A DNA stretch of 64,000 bases from Tessaracoccus massiliensis. Lineage in GTDB: Bacteria; Actinomycetota; Actinomycetes; Propionibacteriales; Propionibacteriaceae. Each line of letters opens with the position of its first letter. Within the stretch, counting starts at the first letter, position 1. Of the stretch, positions 38,001 through 45,037 are shown piece after piece. The position numbers and the translations under genes were made by a program. The stretch is from contig NZ_LN623539.1 of assembly GCF_000826065.2 (NCBI RefSeq), positions 1 to 64,000 of the forward strand. The letters are read 5' to 3'. The notes under the pieces are model-generated. The model worked only from the letters and a program-made list of their open reading frames with translations, had not been told where the DNA came from and ran no database searches.

Positions 38001-38168
38001 CTGACCCGCACCGCGCCGGTCGCGGCGGCTGCCGCCACGTTCTTCGACGACATCCTCGTCAACGCGGAGGACCAAGCTGTGCGTGCCGCCCGCCAGGGCC
38101 TGCTCGCCTCCGTGCTGGCCCTGTCGCCCGAGGGCATCGACTGGAAGGCCCTCGACATCGCGTTGTGA
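35058..38168 (+). CDS. glyQS: Glycyl-tRNA synthetase, fused alpha and beta chains
   Basis: The product is 1036 residues and charges tRNA-Gly. Residues 1-297 match the catalytic alpha subunit GlyQ ([55 protein letters not shown]). Residues from about 335 match the beta subunit GlyS ([16 protein letters not shown]), including its tRNA-binding C-terminal domain. In most bacteria with this enzyme the chains are separate, although fused forms are known, for example in Chlamydia. The linker (about 299-334) contains an in-frame copy of the genomic palindromic repeat, and its amino acids ([20 protein letters not shown]) are translated repeat. GTG at 35058 or ATG at 35070 are both possible starts, differing by four residues. 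Confidence 0.93.
   Translation: [1036 protein letters not shown]
35968..36017 (+). repeat. Palindromic repeat copy inside the glyQS linker
   Basis: It begins CGCTGGTTGAGCC and ends GTGTCGAAACC, the same ends as the intergenic copies, with CGCGCC...GGCGCG arms in the middle. Downstream bases continue CCTGAAGCCTCCC to 36030, matching the flank of the copy at 51817 with one mismatch over 24 bases. It sits in frame, without stops, between the two enzyme domains. Confidence 0.88.
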
Positions 38169-38182
38169 TCGCCGGTTGAGCA

Positions 38183-38236
38183 CGCTGGTTGATCCGCCCA
38201 CGCCTGAGGAACCAGGGCCGTGGTCGTGTCGAAACC
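38183..38236 (+). repeat. Intergenic palindromic repeat, copy 4
   Basis: It lies 15 bases after the glyQS stop codon and starts CGCTGGTTGA and ends GTGTCGAAACC. The middle forms CCACG...CGTGG arms around CCTGAGGAACCAGG. A partial second end (CCGGTTGAG, 38172-38180) precedes it. It may act as the glyQS terminator. Confidence 0.82.
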
Positions 38237-38263
38237 TCCCATGCGTCCAAGTAGGCTGTACCC

Positions 38264-39769
38264 ATGGCTGGTAAGGGTTGGTTCGGGCTGGACTTCTTCG
38301 CGAAGGACCCCCAGCCGAAAGTGGTCAGTTGCACGCTCTCAGGTGGCGGGTCGCGGGCCAGCTTCCAGTTGGGGGCCCTCGACTACCTCTACCGGCACGA
38401 CGACCAGTTCACCCCGACGATCTTCGTGGGCACCTCAGCCGGCTCCATCATCGCGGGGACACTGGCTCAGGGCGGCAGTAATGACGAGCAGTACACCTAT
38501 CTCCGCAGGCTGAGGTCGATCTGGGAGGGCATGCGCAGTTCGGACGACATGTTCACCCCGCGACCCTGGTACGCCACGTTGGAACAGCAGGGCCCCACCC
38601 TCATGGAGCTGATGAAGCCCGTGAAACCGGAGCCGCAGAGGCCGCGCCAGCCGCTGCTCCAGTTGCCGCAACTGCCGCAGTTGCCGTTCCGCCGCCAACA
38701 GCAGGAGCCCACCAGGCACGAGCAACTCCACGGGTCGGAGCCCAACCCGCTGGAGTTGGCGCTGCAACCGGATGAGGAGATCCGCTCGGAGTGGTCCCTG
38801 GCCTCGATCGGCGCCATGGCCTCCGCGCTGGGCAAGGTGAGGCTGGGCGACCTCAACGCGGCTGCCATGGGCGCGGAGCGCTCACGCTCGATGTACCGCC
38901 CCGGCCCGGTGCTCGCCCAGTTGCTCGACGACGAGATGTTCGTGCCGGAGCGGGTCGCCGCCTCGGGCATGACCCTGCGCGTGGCGATGGTCAGCCTCGA
39001 GACCGGCGAACTGCGCTACATGACGGAGACCGGGCAGCTGGTGGGGCGTTGGAACGAACACTTCGACGATCACCCGCGCAACCTCGCGCTCGGCATCCTG
39101 GCCTCCTGCTCGATCCCCGCCGTCTTCCGCCCGGTGCCGATCGGCGGGGAGACCTACGTCGACGGTGGGGCCAGGGAGAACCTGCCCGCCGAGTTGGCGA
39201 TCGGCCACCTGGGCGCGGCCCGCAACTACGTGGTCAGCTCGCAGGGGCTGGGGGTGCAGCACCGCGCCTCGATGGCGGAGGCTGACCTGTTCGCCATCGT
39301 GATGCGCTCCACCGAGATCCTCATCGACGAGGCCGGCCGCGACGAGCTCGCCTACGCGCATTCCACCGACGCCACGGTCATCCATCCGGAGTTGAGCGTC
39401 CATGACGCCATGTCGGTGCACCCCGGGCTGATCGACATCAACGCCGCCTACGGCTGGCTCCGCGCCGCCGAGGAACACCTGGAGCTGGGGCCCGACGCCG
39501 AGGCGCGGCACCGTCGCATCATCGAGTTGCGGATGCGGATCGTCCAACTCGAGGAGCAGTATCTGGCGCTCGAGGAGCCCACCCGCCGCGACGTGCAACG
39601 GCTGCGCAGCGCGAAGGTGCAGCTCCGCGACACAGTTCGTTCCGCCCACGGCATCCCGCTGCCAGACGGCGCGGACGAGTGGTGGCGACAGTGGGAGAGG
39701 CATCCAGATCCGGTGGTGATCGACCCGCCTTGGCTGGACCACCCCGAGCCTTCCGTTGCCGAAACGTAG
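38264..39769 (+). CDS. Patatin-like phospholipase
   Basis: The product is 501 residues. The oxyanion loop is SGGGSRASFQLG near residue 26, the nucleophile is serine 58 in FVGTSAGSI, and the catalytic aspartate is D300 in YVDGGARENLP, giving the serine-aspartate dyad of patatins. It should hydrolyse acyl esters of phospholipids or other lipids. A long insert rich in proline, glutamine and leucine (KPEPQRPRQPLLQLPQLPQL, around residues 124-165) and a C-terminal helical extension are unusual for a minimal patatin. No signal peptide is seen, so it is probably cytoplasmic. It stands alone after the glyQS repeat. Confidence 0.87.
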   Translation: MAGKGWFGLDFFAKDPQPKVVSCTLSGGGSRASFQLGALDYLYRHDDQFTPTIFVGTSAGSIIAGTLAQGGSNDEQYTYLRRLRSIWEGMRSSDDMFTPRPWYATLEQQGPTLMELMKPVKPEPQRPRQPLLQLPQLPQLPFRRQQQEPTRHEQLHGSEPNPLELALQPDEEIRSEWSLASIGAMASALGKVRLGDLNAAAMGAERSRSMYRPGPVLAQLLDDEMFVPERVAASGMTLRVAMVSLETGELRYMTETGQLVGRWNEHFDDHPRNLALGILASCSIPAVFRPVPIGGETYVDGGARENLPAELAIGHLGAARNYVVSSQGLGVQHRASMAEADLFAIVMRSTEILIDEAGRDELAYAHSTDATVIHPELSVHDAMSVHPGLIDINAAYGWLRAAEEHLELGPDAEARHRRIIELRMRIVQLEEQYLALEEPTRRDVQRLRSAKVQLRDTVRSAHGIPLPDGADEWWRQWERHPDPVVIDPPWLDHPEPSVAET

Positions 39770-39803
39770 CTACTTTGTCGGCCGCTCGCGGTACGGTCAT
39801 TCC

Positions 39804-40628
39804 ATGAGACAGTTCACCCGCCGCGTGATCACGCTCCTCGCCATCCCTCTCTTGCTGCTGATGACCTCCTGCATCCGCATGACAGCCGATTATGAGATCG
39901 TCAGCGATGAGGAGATCCACTTGGCCGCAGACATCGGCATGAGGAACTCCGCTGCCAAGGAGATGGGCAGCGAGATGCCGGATTTCTGTGACCAGGACGG
40001 GTTCGATGTCGACGAGGGCGGGAAGGCTGAGCCGTACGCCGATGAGGGCGACGACGGGTACACCGGCTGCCGCATCAGCGGCACCGCCTCGCTGGCGGAC
40101 ATGAACGAGGGCGGCACCTCGATCACGTTCGTCGACGACGTGTGGACCTTCCACATGGAAGGTCAGGAGTCCGGCGGCCAGGAACTCAGCGCTGACATGT
40201 TCTCGGATTTCCGGATCAGCGTCACGTTCCCGGGCAAGGTCCTCACACACAACGGCTCCTCCACCCTCGAAGGCACCACGGTGACCTGGACCAACCCGTC
40301 AGACCTGTTCACCGCAGAAGGCTTGAAGGCCACCGCGGAGAACTCCGGCGGCAACCTGCTGTGGCTGTGGATCACCCTCGGCGTGCTGGGCCTGGCCGCG
40401 ATCGGCGCGGTGATCTTCCTCGTCACGCGGAAGAAGAAGGGGCCCGAGGCCAACCCGTACCCCCAGGGCCAGCCGTACCAGCAGCAGGGGCAGCAGCACC
40501 CGCCGCAGGGCCAGCCCTATGGCCAGCAGACGCCCCCTCCGGGCCCACCCACGCCGCCGCCTCCGCCCAGCGGTCCCCCGTCGGGGCCGCCCGTGGGTCC
40601 GCCCGCCGGCCCGCCCCCGCAGAGCTGA
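39804..40628 (+). CDS. LppM-like membrane lipoprotein
   Basis: The product is 274 residues. A lipoprotein signal ends in LLLLMTSC, with the lipidated cysteine at residue 23. The extracytoplasmic domain (residues 24-185) resembles the LppM/DUF3153 fold of mycobacterial lipoproteins. It is followed by a membrane helix (LLWLWITLGVLGLAAIGAVI) and a cytoplasmic tail rich in proline, glutamine and glycine (repeated PPQGQP and GPPxGPP). ATG at 39804 gives a proper signal. Mycobacterial LppM is linked to infection, but here only a cell-envelope role is suggested. The proline-rich tail may bind partners. Confidence 0.78.
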   Translation: MRQFTRRVITLLAIPLLLLMTSCIRMTADYEIVSDEEIHLAADIGMRNSAAKEMGSEMPDFCDQDGFDVDEGGKAEPYADEGDDGYTGCRISGTASLADMNEGGTSITFVDDVWTFHMEGQESGGQELSADMFSDFRISVTFPGKVLTHNGSSTLEGTTVTWTNPSDLFTAEGLKATAENSGGNLLWLWITLGVLGLAAIGAVIFLVTRKKKGPEANPYPQGQPYQQQGQQHPPQGQPYGQQTPPPGPPTPPPPPSGPPSGPPVGPPAGPPPQS

Positions 40629-40743
40629 CCGAAGCGGGCACGGCCTGGAAGAAGCTCGAGGTCGAACATCATCCCAACCTCAGCGATCACCTTGCTGGAC
40701 GCGCACAGGTGGACGAGAGTTCGACCATGCTCAACTGCAGGGG

Positions 40744-40759
40744 ATAACATCGATGTATG
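40744..40759 (+). promoter_or_regulatory. ArsR-type operator at the arsR start
   Basis: ATAACATCGATGTATG is an imperfect inverted repeat overlapping the ATG at 40757. The core ATAACATCGA recurs in inverse orientation at 42202-42216 upstream of the CDF exporter. This fits autorepression and metal-responsive control by the ArsR protein. A GATAAC/TAACAT element within it could also be the -10. Confidence 0.55.
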
Positions 40760-41155
40760 GCGATGAAGACGAACAGGGCGCGGTCTGCGGCCGGCGGTGA
40801 GGTCGAGGCCATCACCCCGGCGGCCTCGTTGTTCCACAGCTTCAGCGATCCGTCCCGGCTGGTCATCTTGCACCATCTTCAGCTCGGCGAGCACCGGGTG
40901 GTTGATCTGACTGCACACCTGGGGCTGTCGCAGAGCACCGTGTCCAAGCATTTGGCATGTCTGCGCGAGACGGGCATGGTGACCGTGCGCTCGGAGGGGC
41001 GTGCCTCGGTCTACTCTCTCGCACATCCCGAAGCGCTGGTCGGCCTGCTGTCGGCGGCGGAGCGGGTGCTCGCACTGACAGGCGACGCGGTGACGTTGTG
41101 TCCGGTGCACGGCACGGCCGCCATCTCGCGGGCGAGCCAGGAGGCTCACGGGTAG
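40757..41155 (+). CDS. ArsR/SmtB-family metal-responsive repressor
   Basis: The product is 132 residues with a winged helix-turn-helix. FHSFSDPSRLVILHHLQLGE begins the ArsR domain near residue 26, the recognition helix is LGLSQSTVSKHLACLRE near residue 58, and the wing is VRSEGRASVYSLAHPEA. Cysteine in the recognition-helix region (HLACL) and the C-terminal TLCPVHG are candidate metal ligands, as in CmtR-type cadmium/lead or zinc sensors. It is convergent with the CDF exporter, and operator-like sequences precede both. The start may be leaderless or the second ATG at 40763. Confidence 0.88.
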   Translation: MAMKTNRARSAAGGEVEAITPAASLFHSFSDPSRLVILHHLQLGEHRVVDLTAHLGLSQSTVSKHLACLRETGMVTVRSEGRASVYSLAHPEALVGLLSAAERVLALTGDAVTLCPVHGTAAISRASQEAHG

Positions 41156-41189
41156 GACGACTACCGTACCGAAGCCCCTGACGCGGCAT

Positions 41190-42131
41190 TCAGGGATGCA
41201 GAGCGCCGGCGGCCTCGTGTTCGCTGTGGCGTTCGGTCTCCAACTGGATGGTGGTGTGATGGATCGCGACGTCGAAGTGTTCGGCGACGCAACGGCGCGC
41301 GTGCGCCAAGATCTCGACGGCATGCCCGTCGGTGAAACAAGAGTCGTCGAGCACTACGTGCGCTGACAGGGTGGGCAGTCCGGTGGCCACCGTGGAGGCG
41401 TGCAGGTCGTGCACGTCCTGCACGTGGTCCATCGAGAGCAGATGGCGGCGTACCTCATCGAGGTCGAGGCCACGCGGGGTGAACTCCATCAGCACACTCG
41501 TCGTCTCGCGGATGAGCAGCGCGGCTCGCGGGACGATCATCAGGGCGATGGCGATCGCGGCGAGAGTGTCGGCGCGCTGGTAGCCGGTGGTCATCATGAG
41601 GATCGCCGAGACGATCACGGCCAGAGTGCCGAGGGCGTCCATGAGTACCTCGAGGAAGGCCGCCTTCATGTTGAGGTTCGCGCCCCGGTTGGAGGCGAGC
41701 ACCATCATCGCCGCGAAGTTCAGGATCAGCCCCAGGATGCCGAACACGAGTAGCTCAGACGCGGCGACCTCGGGCGGGTTCGCCCACCGCTCGATGCCCT
41801 CCATCAGCGCATAGCCGCTCGCCCCGACGAGCAGCACCGCCTGACCGAGCGCGGCGAGTACTTCGATCCGGCGGAATCCCCAGGTGTGTCTGGTGCTCGA
41901 AGGCCGGATCATCAGGGTCGCGGCCACTAGCGCCACCAGCAGCCCGGCCGAGTCGGTGAGCGAGTGCACCATGTCCACCAGCAGCGCCAGACTCCCCGTC
42001 ACCCAGGCGCCGACGCCCTGCGCTACGACGATGGCGAAGACCAGAGCGAACGCCACGGCCAACCTGCGCCGGGAGTCCGGCGCCTGGGCCACTTCCTCCG
42101 GACTCGGTCCGTGATCATGTCCAGCACCCAT
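41190..42131 (-). CDS. CDF heavy-metal exporter (CzcD/ZitB-like)
   Basis: The product is 313 residues with six membrane helices and a C-terminal cytoplasmic domain. The N-terminus is histidine-rich (GHDHG). The helix-2 metal site reads DMVHSLTDSAG (HxxxD). At helix 5, where ZitB has HxxxD, this protein has FLEVLMDALG, that is glutamate in place of histidine, as in many actinobacterial members. The C-terminal domain has HVQDVHDLHAS and DVAIHHTTIQLE. It should export zinc, cadmium or cobalt. It is convergent with arsR (34-base gap) and an operator-like palindrome lies 71 bases upstream of its ATG. Confidence 0.9.
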   Translation of the reverse strand: MGAGHDHGPSPEEVAQAPDSRRRLAVAFALVFAIVVAQGVGAWVTGSLALLVDMVHSLTDSAGLLVALVAATLMIRPSSTRHTWGFRRIEVLAALGQAVLLVGASGYALMEGIERWANPPEVAASELLVFGILGLILNFAAMMVLASNRGANLNMKAAFLEVLMDALGTLAVIVSAILMMTTGYQRADTLAAIAIALMIVPRAALLIRETTSVLMEFTPRGLDLDEVRRHLLSMDHVQDVHDLHASTVATGLPTLSAHVVLDDSCFTDGHAVEILAHARRCVAEHFDVAIHHTTIQLETERHSEHEAAGALHP

Positions 42132-42201
42132 CGAGACCCCTCACACTCGTGCACCATTCGCAGGCGGAACACCCATACGCGCCACTGGCGATTACATCGC
42201 C

Positions 42202-42216
42202 ATAACTCGATGTTAT
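42202..42216 (-). promoter_or_regulatory. ArsR-type operator upstream of the CDF gene
   Basis: ATAAC-TCGAT-GTTAT is a perfect five-base-arm palindrome. On the minus strand it reads ATAACATCGA, the same ten bases as at 40744. A further TATCGATATGATA follows. It likely binds the ArsR repressor encoded at 40757. Confidence 0.55.
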
Positions 42217-42330
42217 CGATATGATAGAGGCGTGGCAACTGGCCCGAATCGATCACCCGTGCCGGGCGTCGGGTGGGGCCGGCCATCACCTCAGCCTGTC
42301 GCTGCGTCCTCGTCGACGCCGACCCGTGCG

Positions 42331-42403
42331 GTGCCCCCAGCGGGGATCGAACCCGCGACCCATGGATTAAAAGTCCACTGCTCTGCCAGCTGAGCTATAG
42401 GGG
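42331..42403 (-). tRNA. tRNA-Lys (anticodon TTT)
   Basis: The minus strand folds into a full 73-base cloverleaf: acceptor GCCCCTA pairs with TGGGGGC, the D-arm has AGCTCAGCTGGCAGAGC, the anticodon loop is CTTTTAA (anticodon TTT), and the T-arm has GGGTTCGATCCC. Discriminator base is A and CCA is not encoded. It is divergent from the GroEL-like gene. Confidence 0.97.
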
Positions 42404-42446
42404 CCTGGACAGGATAGCGCGACTTCGGCGTGGCACGCTTGGAGGC

Positions 42447-43076
42447 ATGCCCCCGTGGTTCTGGTTCGTCATCGTCGTCGCCGTCGGCCTGCTCGTCCTG
42501 GCCGGCGCAGTGTTGCTGGACCGCCGCGCCGCCCGGCAGATCTCAGGGGCAGGTGAGCCTGCGCCCCGCCGGGACCACCCCGCCGTCGACTCCCACGTGC
42601 CCCGCTACATCACCCAGGACAAAATTGATGACCTTCCCGCCCCTGGCACGGGGCGTGAGCGCGACCTCCCCAAACAGGGCGAGGGCTTCGCGTTCGGGCA
42701 CGCGCACCCGGATTTCGCGACCAACCCTGATGGCGCCTCCCGGGACAACCCGCGCGTCCTGGTGGTCGACGGCGAGGTCACCGCCATGCGGGAACTGTTG
42801 GCGCCGCTGCGATCGGCCACCGCGGAGACGCCCCTCGTCATCGTCGCCGACGGCTTCCACACCGATGTCCTCACGACGTTGGCGGCCAACAGGCGGGCGC
42901 TGGGGCTGGCCGTCGTCGCAGCCAAGGCCGACCAACGGGAACGCACACGGCTGGCCGAGCTCACCGGCGCCACCCAGCTGAGTGTGTTGGACCTCCAAGC
43001 CGGATACGTCCCTGAGCCCGCGCTGGGGAAAGCCACCCACTGGTCGAGCACCGGATCTCGTACCTGGGTCCACTGA
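42447..43076 (+). CDS. Membrane-anchored protein resembling a GroEL apical domain
   Basis: The product is 209 residues: a single N-terminal membrane helix (residues 4-24), a hydrophilic linker, and from about residue 79 a domain that lines up with the GroEL apical domain from end to end. Matching blocks are EGFAFGHAHPDFATNP (GroEL EGMQFDRGYxSPYF), VLVVDGEVTAMRELLAPL (ILLxDKKISNIREMLPVL), PLVIVADGFHTDVLTTLAAN ([20 protein letters not shown]) and LAVVAAKADQRERTRLAELT ([20 protein letters not shown]). The equatorial and intermediate domains are absent, so there is no ATPase. Hydrophobic substrate-contact positions are partly kept. No function is assigned. ATG at 42447 follows a TTGGAGG site. The family identification is from memory of GroEL, not a search. 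Confidence 0.72.
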   Translation: MPPWFWFVIVVAVGLLVLAGAVLLDRRAARQISGAGEPAPRRDHPAVDSHVPRYITQDKIDDLPAPGTGRERDLPKQGEGFAFGHAHPDFATNPDGASRDNPRVLVVDGEVTAMRELLAPLRSATAETPLVIVADGFHTDVLTTLAANRRALGLAVVAAKADQRERTRLAELTGATQLSVLDLQAGYVPEPALGKATHWSSTGSRTWVH

Positions 43077-43098
43077 ACCTCAACCTCAAGGGGTCAAC

Positions 43099-43115
43099 CT
43101 CAAGCTCGACTTGAG
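43099..43115 (+). terminator. Short hairpin after the GroEL-like gene
   Basis: CTCAAG-CTCGA-CTTGAG is a six-base stem with a five-base loop, 22 bases after the stop codon. The sequence TCAACCTCAAG occurs twice just before it. There is no T-run, so termination is uncertain. Confidence 0.35.
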
Positions 43116-43272
43116 TTGAGCCGAACCTGAAAGACCTGAACGCCTCTCATAAAGAGCAGCCTGGTCTCGCCCGCCCGACGCAGCGCATGAAACCCCAAGC
43201 CAGAGCGGTTTTCACGGATGACATGGGCGGAACTACACCCCGGTACTTCCCTCACACTTTCCGGCGTGTCGC

Positions 43273-43401
43273 CTTGAAAGCTCTAAGGAAGCTCTCAAGT
43301 TCGGTTGTTCACGTTGCCACTTCCTCCTTAGTGTCCTCCGGAGTGGGGGATGTGTCGGGGCCACCCAACGGCCCGGGGAAGCGACACGTCCCCTCTTTTC
43401 T
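43273..43401 (+). promoter_or_regulatory. Structured leader ending in a terminator-like hairpin
   Basis: The 347 bases between the GroEL-like gene and the SH3 gene hold no gene. Within them CTTGAAAGCT (43273) pairs with AGCTCTCAAG (43290) at nine of ten positions. A 12-bp stem GGGGATGTGTCG (43346-43357) with CGACACGTCCCC (43382-43393) encloses a second stem GGGCC/GGCCC, and is followed by TCTTTTCT. The hairpin plus T-rich tract 30 bases before the start codon looks like an attenuator or expression platform. The c-di-AMP riboswitch often precedes such hydrolase genes, but its conserved core was not recognised here. Confidence 0.45.
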
Positions 43402-43423
43402 GGGAAGACGACGAGGGAGTCAC

Positions 43424-44818
43424 GTGAAGAAGGCACTCAAGAGCCTGAAGCTCGGTGCGGCCACGGTCGGCATCGCCGTCCTGGCCCAAGGGCTGGGCGG
43501 AGTGGCGCTCGGCCCCTTGGCCGACGCCACAAACAGCGAGGTGACCGCGAAAACACGCGTCCACGTCCGAACCGGGCCCACCACGGCCAGCAAGAGCCTC
43601 GCCGTGCTCGACAGGGGCCAACGCCTCCCCGCGCATGCCTCGAAGGACGGCTGGACCCAGGTCACCTTCAACGGGCAGAAGGCCTACGTCGCCAGCGTGT
43701 ACCTGCGCGGCAACAGCGTGCTCTCGGGCGCCCCGGCCTCCGAGGTGCGCAACGGCACCAGGCAGTCCACGAAGGGCACCGTCTACACCACTGCGGGGCT
43801 CAACCTGCGGACCGGCCCGTCACTGAACGACGGTGTCGGCCTGGTGGTCAAGCGCGGCACCCGGCTCGAGCTCACCGGCACCGTCAGCGGCGAGTTCGCC
43901 CAGGTGACCTACCAGGGCAAGACCTACTGGGCCGCCGCACGCTACCTCAGCGCAACGGCGGCCTCGGCCGTGTCGTCGCTGCCCATGGCTACCGGCAAGG
44001 CCCGCGCCACAGCAGCATTGATGGTGCGCCCCTCCCCCACCGCCACCTCCTCCAGCCTCGGCGACGCCCCGGCGGGAACCATCTTCGACGTCACCGGCGA
44101 GAAGAAGGACGGCCTCGCGCAGGTGATCTACAACGGTGCCGTGCGCTGGGTGACCGCCCAGTACCTCACGCCCGTCCCGCTCACGGCGGACGCGCCGTCG
44201 GCCCCCAGCACGCCGTCCACCTCCAAGCGCTACGCCACCACCGTGCTCAACATCTGGGCGGCCAGCACCGGCTCCCGCTACAACGGCGAGATCCCGCGGG
44301 GCGGCGAGCTGCAGGTCACCGGGATCGTCGAGAACGGCCGCGCGCAGATCGTGCACAACGGCGAACTGCGCTGGGTCACGGCACGCTATGTTTCAACCAC
44401 GCCGCCCGCCTCCTCCTCCAGCGGCGCAAACCCGGGCAACGGCGGCGACATCAACAAGGGCTACTCGTCGGGCCTGGAAAAGACCAACGCCAACGTGCAG
44501 GCCATCGCCTGGGACGTGTGGGGCCGCTTCCCGCAGATCACCACGCAGTACGGCTGGCGACGCGACGTCACACCCGACCATCCGGCCGGCCGCGCCGTCG
44601 ACGTGATGATCCCGCGGTACCGCTCCAACCAGGCGCTCGGCTGGGAGATCGCGAACTACTACCGCGCCAACGCGAGCAAGTTCAACATCAACTACATCAT
44701 CTTCGGGCAGAATATCTGGTCCGTGCAGCGCAACTCTGAGGGCTGGCGCCCCATGGCCTCCCGCGGCAACGACACCGCCAACCACTACGACCACGTCCAC
44801 ATCAACACCTACGGCTGA
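43424..44818 (+). CDS. Secreted four-SH3 protein with M15-like C-terminal domain
   Basis: The product is 464 residues. A signal peptide (KKALKSLKLGAATVGIAVLA, ending near ADA at 35) is followed by four bacterial SH3 repeats at about 42-97, 117-176, 192-250 and 268-325, each with an LxxRxGPS-type start and a final W/A-A-RYL. A serine/glycine linker leads to a C-terminal domain from about 345 with HPAGRAVDVM and HYDHVHINTYG, the HxxxxxxD and HxH zinc ligands of M15-like peptidases and the ARB_07466-type domain. It probably binds and trims peptidoglycan outside the cell. GTG at 43424 has CGAGGGAG upstream. The frame is open further upstream but that part is the leader. Confidence 0.85.
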   Translation: MKKALKSLKLGAATVGIAVLAQGLGGVALGPLADATNSEVTAKTRVHVRTGPTTASKSLAVLDRGQRLPAHASKDGWTQVTFNGQKAYVASVYLRGNSVLSGAPASEVRNGTRQSTKGTVYTTAGLNLRTGPSLNDGVGLVVKRGTRLELTGTVSGEFAQVTYQGKTYWAAARYLSATAASAVSSLPMATGKARATAALMVRPSPTATSSSLGDAPAGTIFDVTGEKKDGLAQVIYNGAVRWVTAQYLTPVPLTADAPSAPSTPSTSKRYATTVLNIWAASTGSRYNGEIPRGGELQVTGIVENGRAQIVHNGELRWVTARYVSTTPPASSSSGANPGNGGDINKGYSSGLEKTNANVQAIAWDVWGRFPQITTQYGWRRDVTPDHPAGRAVDVMIPRYRSNQALGWEIANYYRANASKFNINYIIFGQNIWSVQRNSEGWRPMASRGNDTANHYDHVHINTYG

Positions 44819-44833
44819 CGCCCGCGAGGCCGT

Positions 44834-44862
44834 TTGCCTCCCCGGGCGGAAGTCTCTACACT
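44834..44862 (+). promoter_or_regulatory. Promoter of tRNA-Glu
   Basis: TTGCCT (44834-44839) and TACACT (44857-44862) are separated by 17 bases. Transcription would start near 44869, five bases before the tRNA. Confidence 0.5.
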
Positions 44863-44873
44863 TCTACGAGCTA

Positions 44874-44946
44874 GTCCCCATCGTCTAGCGGCCTAGGACA
44901 CCGCCCTTTCACGGCGGTAGCACGGGTTCGAATCCCGTTGGGGATG
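44874..44946 (+). tRNA. tRNA-Glu (anticodon TTC)
   Basis: A complete 73-base cloverleaf: acceptor GTCCCCA pairs with TGGGGAT, the anticodon stem CCGCC/GGCGG holds the loop CTTTCAC (anticodon TTC), and the T-arm reads ACGGGTTCGAATCCCGT. Discriminator base is G. CCA is not encoded. Confidence 0.97.
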
Positions 44947-45008
44947 CGATGCCGTCCACACCTCGGCGGGGGCGACAAACCGGTAGCGACAACGGGTTTC
45001 ACCCGATG

Positions 45009-45037
45009 TGACAACTGCGAGGAAGTCACGCTATAGT
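45009..45037 (+). promoter_or_regulatory. Strong promoter for tRNA-Asp and tRNA-Phe
   Basis: TGACAA (45009-45014) and TATAGT (45032-45037) lie 17 bases apart, a near-consensus sigma-70-type promoter. It would drive the Asp-Phe pair, which ends in a hairpin terminator. Confidence 0.65.

Noticed and set aside
35058-38168. Intein or frameshift joining glyQ and glyS
   Set aside because: The linker is only about 36 residues and lacks intein blocks. The frame is continuous and both domains are complete, so a true fusion is simpler.
43077-43423. c-di-AMP (ydaO) riboswitch before the SH3 gene
   Set aside because: The gene type fits, but the conserved GGGGACCCA / TGGGGTGAA core was not found, so only a generic structured leader is claimed.
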